From IMG/VR virus record IMGVR_UViG_3300042430_002694, positions 1 to 64,000 of that record: a stretch of 64,000 nucleotides of DNA. One strand, given 5' to 3'. Both the position numbers and the translations under genes were made by a program. This DNA comes from a virus. Below are positions 32,701-37,990 of the stretch, in pieces (the first letter of the stretch is position 1; the number at the start of each line of letters is the position of its first letter). The notes under the pieces are model-generated. The model had not been told where the DNA came from and made no database searches. It saw only the letters and a program-made list of their open reading frames with translations.

Positions 32701-32769
32701 CGTATTACAATCACAAGAGCTGGAGGTCAATTGGCTTCTAACTCAACAGGATTTACTCCTTCATTCTAA
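29737..32769 (+). CDS. Contractile tail sheath protein (gp18-like), enlarged
   Basis: A 1010-residue protein. The N-terminus (YKASGVYTVEIDESTNL, then LVIGSSKKGPIN) and the C-terminus (RRGFGVMIFSNNTGYQRVR, NVHVREALVTIERDVERIL, FDIVFDDSNNGPEVLENNAG, RITITRAG) are diagnostic of the sheath family. T4 gp18 is 659 residues; the extra ~350 residues fall in the middle and are beta-rich, probably additional surface domains. It contracts to drive the tube. It is isolated from the tail tube gene, flanked by tandem late-like boxes and a strong terminator. No frameshift is seen. Confidence 0.9.
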   Translation: MAEKLNLNRYKASGVYTVEIDESTNLSLPLSTGRLVIGSSKKGPINSVVLVNDNRSLSAVYGETDTKLEKNGSFFHRTIDVALRQGPVYALNLLPIADTDVAYFTTFNTESASNNSTWSANLYQDSISRFYNTQKLWFADVDAVNKYKNLALGDTFPATGTIDKDANKILSLVNLSKKAVTAWARIADTTGYDIKVKEYYQLLGDRVEVPEFLHPDDYVADYFVELAVVDGDWTDYIRLSTDPIYRQYFTANGIILSKLDDFLSLRDVVVVNRTIGAIIPDFKDLAGSTASLDTLFNRKFSSSNVFCAIDYKKVDLIDLTSSTFNSGSSTEPIAQQRIDLVGHGFGELNTTDGSKTLYTVDNGISGTDPIALIDVLSYKKSAGYEYYFELDGLAHSTTLAAGETYTMNTGGDLYITATQGSKLYEAWANGFVKAGDTLHYLAAPSSTPTTLYLGTDNLVKTQTTGQIKYIEFTAYSDITRTNQVDAQYITDGALELLHIKSTVVNQFNYEFDLTSSAFFNTVGANNYQYFSPNQLVFTLNTNLYGNVAKKETVNLAYDSARRALIDGFFVPGQYIKAKIATDANGDNVIRDRVLKIKSVYAQLISVPVGPSSTPTKTLKYTITVDNAYDANVQGIDLTGQTVKVYKGIKNYVTNLRGFHVPAMVVDETALYPNGTASRQDEILDYMFDSTNIASTLADNETLDYRYIIDSYEGQISNASKQQLVQLAANHGKALAICNAPSLAQYEKSSDPSFIDFNTNLVSAEYISTGGNLSSNPAFTFGFATGDKNGIAISTYAAYFMPNLLIFEGGKNKSIPPAAFVANTYMKKYSSGNTFSIVAGKRGIITEAEVTGLEYDLTDDDRAYLEPVGFNLIVRRRGFGVMIFSNNTGYQRVRSALNNVHVREALVTIERDVERILLNFLFEFNDPTTRLRVKTLVKNYLTAVQDARGIATFDIVFDDSNNGPEVLENNAGIIDIIVDFPRGIHKFINRITITRAGGQLASNSTGFTPSF

Positions 32770-32789
32770 GGAATACATTAATAAAATAA

Positions 32790-32820
32790 AAAAGGACTCT
32801 AGTAATAGAGTCCTTTTTTT
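32790..32820. terminator. Terminator after sheath, likely bidirectional
   Basis: Eleven-base stem AAAAGGACTCT / AGAGTCCTTTT (32790-32800 with 32807-32817), six-base loop, A tract before and T tract after. It also lies downstream of the minus-strand HAD gene end (32875). Confidence 0.88.
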
Positions 32821-32874
32821 GTTAGGGCCGACTTGGAAGTCGAATTCCACCACTTGGTTTAAGTCCAAGAACTA

Positions 32875-33447
32875 TTAGTCACGACCGGTCATGATCTCTT
32901 CCATAACTCTAACTGTATCAGTTGAATCGTTATGTAAGATACCCGTTCCGCCGTGCTCAATCCATTTCTCCAATTTCTTTTTAAAATCGTCGATTAGAAT
33001 GTCTTTTTCGCTAGTTGCGTACTTCCATTTGTCTTGATCTAGAACAAGCCTAGTATCAGGAGTCATATCCGCTGGGTCAGTTACTGGCTCTTGGTCAATT
33101 CCTAAATTTGAATTTACCCAACGAGTCTTACCAATAAGACACTCAGGACTACGGCTTGGTGCAGATAATAAAATTGGGTCATATCTTTGTAAGTAATCCC
33201 ATAATTCTCTGCCGTCTTTGGTCCATTGTAGGTTAGCCCAGAAGTCTGCTCCTAACTTATCCAGTAATGGCCAAATTGAGTTCTTTCCGTTTTTCTTTTC
33301 GTATTCCTTAGGTGAAAGATTTTCAGTGTTTTCTTCAATATCTTGAAAGCCTCTATCAAAATCGACAAGGACTCCATCTAAATCACAGAACACTCGATAT
33401 TTACCCTCTTTACCTTCGTTTACGAATTGTTTAAATTTCTTAAGCAT
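32875..33447 (-). CDS. HAD phosphatase (deoxyribonucleotidase-like) with capsid-targeting-like leader
   Basis: A 190-residue protein from the ATG at 33447 (a TTG five codons upstream is the alternative). The leader MLKKFKQFVNEGKEG precedes FCDLDGVLVDF, the HAD motif I (D-x-D-G). An SAPSRSP near residue 95 and IDDFKKK near residue 153 fit motifs II-III and the metal-binding site of 5'(3')-deoxyribonucleotidases. It would remove phosphate from a nucleotide or related substrate. The F-x-x-F-x-x-E leader is like that of packaged head proteins in T4, so injection with DNA is possible. It overlaps the GroES gene by 8 bases. Confidence 0.7.
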   Translation of the reverse strand: MLKKFKQFVNEGKEGKYRVFCDLDGVLVDFDRGFQDIEENTENLSPKEYEKKNGKNSIWPLLDKLGADFWANLQWTKDGRELWDYLQRYDPILLSAPSRSPECLIGKTRWVNSNLGIDQEPVTDPADMTPDTRLVLDQDKWKYATSEKDILIDDFKKKLEKWIEHGGTGILHNDSTDTVRVMEEIMTGRD

Positions 33448-33772
33448 TTTCTTTAAGTTCAAATTGTGTAGTCTCGTCTTTGTTTATAATGGCGACAAGA
33501 TCGTTTGCCATAATGATGTGGTAGTTAGTACCGTCCCACTGGACGTCAAGTCCTGAGTATCGTTGATATAAAACTCGATCGCCTTCTTTGATTGGGCAAC
33601 CTGAATTACTGGAAACCAGATGGCCTACTGCAATTACTACTCCGGTATTGGGTCTTTTTCTAGCATCAACTGATAAAATGATGCCTGTTTCAGTTTTAGA
33701 CTCTACTGAGTCCGGTAAAACTAATATTCTTTCGAATAGAGGAATAAATCCTCCTTTGATTGGTGTACTCAT
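33440..33772 (-). CDS. groES: GroES-like co-chaperonin
   Basis: A 110-residue protein with GroES fold features: PLFERILVLPD at the start, the mobile-loop region (ESKTETGIILS), VIAVG, IKEGDRVLYQRYSG and the C-terminal DLVAIIN. It is longer and more divergent than host GroES. With the phage GroEL at 47296 it could form a complete folding chamber. T4 uses gp31 in this role with host GroEL. The two phage chaperonin genes are about 14 kb apart. It overlaps the HAD gene by 8 bases and the RNase H stop by one. Confidence 0.88.
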   Translation of the reverse strand: MSTPIKGGFIPLFERILVLPDSVESKTETGIILSVDARKRPNTGVVIAVGHLVSSNSGCPIKEGDRVLYQRYSGLDVQWDGTNYHIIMANDLVAIINKDETTQFELKENA

Positions 33773-34881
33773 TAATTCTTGTAATTTTTTTTGAATTGGT
33801 AGTAATTGAATTTTCTACGAGTAGTCAAGTCAACGTTTTCTTTAATTGCATCAAGTACGTCTTTTGGAAAAACTGCTGTACTTAATCTGATTAAGGTCTT
33901 GTTACGATTAAGGTTGTTCTCGATCGTCAGCCATTCACCAGGTTCCTTTATTTTAAGGACTTCACATGTTACTTCACGTAATAAATCCATGAAACCTAGA
34001 TCACCTGAATCAATGAAGTAAATAACGTCTTTCCATTGAAGCGATTGCTTTACGTATTCGACAATTTTTGTTACTTTAGAGGCTGTCATCTTGGGATGGA
34101 CTCTTGGAATATTGTCTGATGCATCACCCGCTAAACACTTAACTAAGATATCTAAAGTTGGATCAACGGTTAAGTGTTGATAGTCCTTTTGAGTTAAGTC
34201 GTTGATTATGTTAGTTACAGCTGAATTGTCTATTGAGTCAATATCAAAATTAAAAAGGTCAACTTCAGCGGGTTCAACTTTACCGAAATCTTCAGTTGTG
34301 TAGATCTTTTTGTATTTCGTCATTTGCTTAGGCATAATCAAAATAACTTTACGTTTGTCACTTTCAAGTAACTGGGTTAAGTCTTTGTCTACTGACCAAA
34401 TACAAATATCTTCTTTTAAATTTTCGCAAATGTAAGCAATTAAATCATCACCTTCTGCTCCAGGAACACGGTTTACTACAACTCCATAATCGTCAGATAT
34501 TGTACTTAGAATTTCATTTTGAAAGTATTCAAAGAACAGATAAATTTTATCATCGTATTTTCTTTGACCTTTATAACTGAAATCCCCTTCTCCGTGTGTT
34601 TCAAAATGTTCTTTGATATATTTCTTTCTCCAACTCTTAGAGTCAAATACAAAAAATACTGAACTGATGTTTTCCTTAAATGGAGCAAGAATGCTGCCAA
34701 AGTAATTTACAGAAAATTGTCTAAATGTATCTTTGCTTACCTGCTTTAGAATAAACTTATCGTCATTTAATAAGTCATTGACATAATACTTTTCGCCAAC
34801 TCTCTTATCGTTAGCTAATATATTTTTTGCGATACTTACTGCGACATTCAGAAACGCATTTCCGTCAATGATTAAATTCAT
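33772..34881 (-). CDS. RNase H / 5'-3' exonuclease (T4 Rnh-like flap nuclease)
   Basis: A 369-residue protein of the FEN/5' nuclease family. Motifs include MNLIIDGNAF (first Asp), VPGAEGDDLIAYI, SVDKDLTQLL and GDASDNIPRVHP; together these give the cluster of acidic residues that bind two metals. In T4 the equivalent removes RNA primers from Okazaki fragments and has 305 residues. It sits close to gp32, as in T4 (rnh-dsbA-33-59-32). The stop codon overlaps the GroES start. Confidence 0.9.
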   Translation of the reverse strand: MNLIIDGNAFLNVAVSIAKNILANDKRVGEKYYVNDLLNDDKFILKQVSKDTFRQFSVNYFGSILAPFKENISSVFFVFDSKSWRKKYIKEHFETHGEGDFSYKGQRKYDDKIYLFFEYFQNEILSTISDDYGVVVNRVPGAEGDDLIAYICENLKEDICIWSVDKDLTQLLESDKRKVILIMPKQMTKYKKIYTTEDFGKVEPAEVDLFNFDIDSIDNSAVTNIINDLTQKDYQHLTVDPTLDILVKCLAGDASDNIPRVHPKMTASKVTKIVEYVKQSLQWKDVIYFIDSGDLGFMDLLREVTCEVLKIKEPGEWLTIENNLNRNKTLIRLSTAVFPKDVLDAIKENVDLTTRRKFNYYQFKKNYKN

Positions 34882-34884
34882 AGT

Positions 34885-35190
34885 TTAAGGTTTTGGAGCG
34901 TCAGCTTGTTCCGGCTGAACACTTAGTGTTTTAATTGACTTAGCAATTAACTCAGCTTCATCCAATGTAAATATACCCTTTGACTGACAGTGATTAGCTG
35001 CGGAAATCAAAACGATTACTGAATGTTCTGGTGTTAAATTAGCTAAGAAGTTATCGTAATCAGCTTGATTAGTATAACTGATTGAAGAAAGTAGTGTTGC
35101 AATCGGAGCAGCATCCGGCTGAACTTGGTCAGCCGGTGCACTCTTGATTTCTTCAACTACAGTCGCGGTTTGTTTTTTAGAACTTGCCAT
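34885..35190 (-). CDS. Unknown small protein between RNase H and gp32 (possible gp33 by position)
   Basis: A 101-residue protein. The N-terminal third is Ala/Pro/Gln-rich; the rest forms helices (ADYDNFLANLTPEHSVIVLI, FTLDEAELIAKSIKTL). T4 has the late-transcription co-activator gene 33 in this place and gp33 is 112 residues, but no clamp-binding C-terminus (L-D-F-L-L in T4) is visible. The link is therefore only positional. It lies 3 bases after the RNase H start region and 19 bases from gp32. Confidence 0.4.
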   Translation of the reverse strand: MASSKKQTATVVEEIKSAPADQVQPDAAPIATLLSSISYTNQADYDNFLANLTPEHSVIVLISAANHCQSKGIFTLDEAELIAKSIKTLSVQPEQADAPKP

Positions 35191-35209
35191 GTTTGTATGT
35201 TGTTATTTT

Positions 35210-36265
35210 TTATAGATCTTTGAATAAATCGTCTAAGTCATCTGCTTTAGCTGGAGCAGCTGGCGCAGATTTTACTGGAGCTGGACTTTCCGTTATTGAA
35301 CCAAAATCATCGTCTAATTCAATTGACATATTAGAGCTTGATGTAGCTGGCGCAGCTGGCGTATATTCCAAAGATTCTCCCATTGGTGCTTGAGAACGAT
35401 TAACTGGAGCAGAGTTAGTAAAGTGTTTCTTCATTCTCTCATCTTTAGTGTTTGCAACTAAGTTATCGATGATTTGTTTGTAAGGAACGATTGCTTTGAT
35501 AAATTCTGCAACTTTTTCATACTCATGGTCAGTCCACTCTTTTAAGAAGTATTGACTCATGTCCGGTGAGTTCTTTTTAAAGAACTCACTAGTAAATTGC
35601 ATTACTTTAGGCTCATTAGATACTGCGATCTCTTTTCCTGCATGAGAGATAATCAAAGGACTAACTTCATTCATGAATTTACTTGAACTGAAATCTCTCC
35701 ATGCTTTCGTTTTACGTTTAATAACTAATACGAAGTCCTTACCAGTAGTAAGAGAGAATGGATTGATTTTTTGAGTTGTTACTAACTCATTTTCTGGATT
35801 GATCTCTTGTTGAATCAAGTTATCAATAGTGTATCCGTAAGAATAAACTTTGATTTTGCCTTCCAATTGTGGAAATTGAGGGTCTTTCTTGATGTAAACA
35901 CAAGAGTAATAATTGTAGTAACGATTGAAGTACTTCTGAATTTCTTCAACAATTGAAGGTTCTTCGTTTTTCAAACGTTTTAATTCCAAGTCCAATGTCC
36001 AAAGAATTGATGATGCGCCAGTAGTAGAAGGGCAGTCAACGTACAACTTCTCATTTGTTAGAGGGTTGATAAGTTTTGCTGCGTACTTCTTGTAGCGGCT
36101 TTTACTAGGATCCGTTACCCATGGGATAAAACGGATTACTGATTTGTAGATTCCGTTCTGACCTTGGTCTGGACCCGGATTGTACATGTTTTCGTCGACT
36201 TTGCGAGCGTTTGCTGATGATTTACCTGAGAAATCATCGAGATTGAGATTGAATAGATCTTCCAT
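35210..36265 (-). CDS. Single-stranded DNA-binding protein (gp32-like)
   Basis: A 351-residue protein using ATG 36265 (a TTG two codons upstream is less likely). It has the gp32 order: a basic/polar N-terminus, a core with IRFIPWVTDP, YVDCPST and YYSCVYIKKD followed by GKIKVYSYGY (strand of the OB fold), and an acidic C-terminus (KADDLDDLFKDL) that recruits partner proteins. The four zinc ligands of T4 gp32 are not obvious. A Pro/Ala/Ser-rich linker joins the core to the acidic tail. It coats ssDNA in replication and recombination. A TAGTATAAT box lies 26 bases upstream. Confidence 0.85.
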   Translation of the reverse strand: MEDLFNLNLDDFSGKSSANARKVDENMYNPGPDQGQNGIYKSVIRFIPWVTDPSKSRYKKYAAKLINPLTNEKLYVDCPSTTGASSILWTLDLELKRLKNEEPSIVEEIQKYFNRYYNYYSCVYIKKDPQFPQLEGKIKVYSYGYTIDNLIQQEINPENELVTTQKINPFSLTTGKDFVLVIKRKTKAWRDFSSSKFMNEVSPLIISHAGKEIAVSNEPKVMQFTSEFFKKNSPDMSQYFLKEWTDHEYEKVAEFIKAIVPYKQIIDNLVANTKDERMKKHFTNSAPVNRSQAPMGESLEYTPAAPATSSSNMSIELDDDFGSITESPAPVKSAPAAPAKADDLDDLFKDL

Positions 36266-36291
36266 GTTCAAAAATGATTTTAATTTATAGA

Positions 36292-36300
36292 ATTATACTA
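36292..36300 (-). promoter_or_regulatory. TAGTATAAT box before gp32
   Basis: On the minus strand TTTAGTATAATTC ends 26 bases before the gp32 ATG. It follows the H1-gene terminator, so gp32 can be transcribed independently. Confidence 0.4.
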
Positions 36301-36319
36301 AATAAGTGTGAGAGGTTTC

Positions 36320-36352
36320 CAAAAAAATAGGGCGAGTTTTAATACCCGCCCT
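36320..36352 (-). terminator. Terminator after H1-like gene
   Basis: On the minus strand AGGGCG / CGCCCT (36352-36347 with 36334-36329) with a 12-base loop, followed by ATTTTTTT. It ends the short H1-like unit just before the gp32 promoter box. Confidence 0.75.
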
Positions 36353-36376
36353 CTAATGTGAACTTTTAATCTAAAA

Positions 36377-36565
36377 TTAAGCTTTTGGAGCTGTCTTAGA
36401 AGATTGAACGTGAGTTCTTCCCTCTTGGCAAGTAGCTTTAATTTCTTGAAGAAGACCACGAGTTCTAGTACCCGCAGATTTATTTCCTTTTTCGTAGAAT
36501 TTAACCGCTTCTGCTTCAAGTTGAGCAACTTGGTCCTTTAATTGTGTTAACCATTCTGGTGTCAT
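36377..36565 (-). CDS. Histone H1-like small DNA-binding protein (Bacteroidetes type)
   Basis: A 62-residue protein from ATG 36565 (a TTG two codons upstream is the alternative). The core KFYEKGNKSAGTRTRGLLQE followed by IKATCQEGR resembles the short histone H1/Hc1-like proteins common in Bacteroidetes (KFYEKGN-x-AGTR pattern). Such proteins bind DNA and help compact it or alter transcription. It is expressed as its own unit, with a terminator after it. The family link is based on that motif and supports a Bacteroidetes host, from which the gene may have come. The role in the phage is not known. Confidence 0.7.
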   Translation of the reverse strand: MTPEWLTQLKDQVAQLEAEAVKFYEKGNKSAGTRTRGLLQEIKATCQEGRTHVQSSKTAPKA

Positions 36566-36619
36566 AATCAATAAGTATTTTTGTATCTTATATTACGAAA
36601 CTTCACCCGGTTTTAAATA

Positions 36620-37345
36620 TTATTGATATTTGGTTGAAAATATTGCATCTGGGAATGATTTCTTAGTAAATCGTATCCAGGTTTGCATTACTTCTTCGAA
36701 TTCTGATTTAGAGATTACGCCGGAAGAAACGAAAGGCCGTAAGTATGAATTGAATTCTGAATCTATTGGGACTCTCTTTTTAACAGCAGCTGCGTGCATC
36801 CCTGAGACCATTGCTGGTATTTCATCAGGTAAAAGAAAATACTTGTAATTGTCTTGAGCACCATCTCTAACTTTTTTTGAGGTTTTTACAATGTGACCGA
36901 CTTTCTTGTTTACTCCTTTTTGTAAAAGGTGCTCCAATTCGTGTCTAAGTGTATCAACTATTTTAAAGTTTAAGTCTTGGTATTTAGAAGGTTCAGCGTC
37001 AGGGCTAATGTAAATAACTAGGTCTATCTCTGGAGAGTCTGGATCAGATTCAGCTGGGATATACACGTTTGCATCAACTACAAATCCATTCTCTTCGAAA
37101 TTAATGGTTTCCCAAGGAAGTCCATTAAAATCAGTAGTTTCAGAAGGATCAAAGTCGACCACTCTAACTATTTTAACAGTTAAGTCAAATTCAATAGGTT
37201 CAGAGTAGGTAAAACTCTCAGTTTTAGGTTTGCCTATTGTTGAGCCGGCTGTTTTTTTGATAAATGAAAATACATCGCTCGCATAAGAAGATGATAGCGT
37301 GTCGTATTTTGATTCGTATATAAATTGACTAAATCTTTTTATCAT
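36620..37345 (-). CDS. Zinc metalloprotease-like protein with capsid-targeting-like leader
   Basis: A 241-residue protein. Its leader is MIKRFSQFIYESKY, in F-x-x-F-x-x-E style. The catalytic region is LRHELEHLLQKG (H135, E136, H139) with a likely third zinc ligand E175 in PDEIPAMV, so it is a gluzincin-like HExxH peptidase. The ATG overlaps the upstream gene's stop by 4 bases. A late-like box precedes the pair. It may be packed in the head and act on a head or host protein after injection; this is inference. It could alternatively be a structural member that has lost activity. Confidence 0.65.
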   Translation of the reverse strand: MIKRFSQFIYESKYDTLSSSYASDVFSFIKKTAGSTIGKPKTESFTYSEPIEFDLTVKIVRVVDFDPSETTDFNGLPWETINFEENGFVVDANVYIPAESDPDSPEIDLVIYISPDAEPSKYQDLNFKIVDTLRHELEHLLQKGVNKKVGHIVKTSKKVRDGAQDNYKYFLLPDEIPAMVSGMHAAAVKKRVPIDSEFNSYLRPFVSSGVISKSEFEEVMQTWIRFTKKSFPDAIFSTKYQ

Positions 37346-37911
37346 TTCTTTAAGAAGATTACATCGAGATCACTAGTAGATGGAATTGACTTATCGTCAT
37401 AGTTAATATCAATATCTCCACGATCCTTCCCTAGTTTATCAGAAGATAGTGCTGATTTTAATTTATCGTATATGTCTTCAGGTAAAGCCTTTGTTCCAGT
37501 AAGAGCGACTGTAATCTGTTCTTTTTTATCTGTGAAGTTGTTATCGGTGATCCATTTATCTAGATCAGCTTGAGCCAATTCATATTCTTTGTATCTCTTA
37601 ACTCCACCACCGTCTGTGAATTCCGAATGCCATGACTTGTCTTTATCTAAGAATACGATTCGAGTAGAACCTGTACCAGAAGAAGCAACTGGAGCATTTG
37701 GATCGGGCGGAAGTGCTGCACTAGCAAAAGGATCAGCCATTGGATCAGGAGATGATGGTGCTGGAGCATCGGCTGGAGCATCTGCTGGTGGAGCAGGTTC
37801 AGCTGGAGTTTCGTCAGCGGGTGGTTCAACCGGTTCCGCTGCAGGCTCTGTTTCTGGATCGCCTTCTGCTTCCAATAACAGTTTAAATTTACTAAAGTTA
37901 AGTATTTCCAT
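37342..37911 (-). CDS. Unknown protein with capsid-targeting-like leader and Pro/Ala-rich linker
   Basis: A 189-residue protein. Its N-terminus MEILNFSKFKLLLEAEGD has the F-x-x-F leader ending in E-A, where a gp21-type protease would cut. Residues 19-80 are a Pro/Ala/Glu/Asp-rich linker; the C-terminal ~105 residues look like a compact domain of no known type. It overlaps the metalloprotease gene by 4 bases and follows a late-like box, so both are probably made late and packaged together. It may act as a partner or inhibitor of the protease. Confidence 0.55.
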   Translation of the reverse strand: MEILNFSKFKLLLEAEGDPETEPAAEPVEPPADETPAEPAPPADAPADAPAPSSPDPMADPFASAALPPDPNAPVASSGTGSTRIVFLDKDKSWHSEFTDGGGVKRYKEYELAQADLDKWITDNNFTDKKEQITVALTGTKALPEDIYDKLKSALSSDKLGKDRGDIDINYDDKSIPSTSDLDVIFLKK

Positions 37912-37930
37912 AATAGTCTATTTGTTACTG

Positions 37931-37941
37931 TTATTTATAAA
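37931..37941 (-). promoter_or_regulatory. Late-promoter-like box TATAAATAA on the minus strand
   Basis: On the minus strand TTTATAAATAACAG ends 19 bases before the ATG at 37911. It comes straight after the nrdA terminator. It suggests that the leader-bearing pair is expressed late, apart from nrdA. Confidence 0.55.
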
Positions 37942-37944
37942 CAA

Positions 37945-37969
37945 AAATAGGAGCGCTAGGCTCCTATTT
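37945..37969 (-). terminator. Terminator after nrdA
   Basis: Perfect ten-base stem (AAATAGGAGC / GCTCCTATTT) with a five-base loop, followed on the minus strand by a T tract. It separates the nrdA unit from the late-like box at 37931. Confidence 0.85.
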
Positions 37970-37990
37970 AAGTCAGTATAGTTTAAGGAT

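Noticed and set aside
32821-32874. Small hairpins after the sheath terminator as an attachment site or tRNA remnant
   Set aside because: Short imperfect stems only; no integrase gene, no tRNA features.
36298-36528. A 76-residue minus-strand ORF overlapping the H1-like gene
   Set aside because: It is another frame of the H1-like gene region running into its terminator; the H1-like frame has a recognisable family motif.
37589-37981. Plus-strand 130-residue ORF opposite the Pro/Ala-rich gene
   Set aside because: It is the antisense of a Pro/Ala-rich linker, giving Gly/Ala/Ser-rich nonsense. The minus frame has a promoter box, leader and coupled partner.
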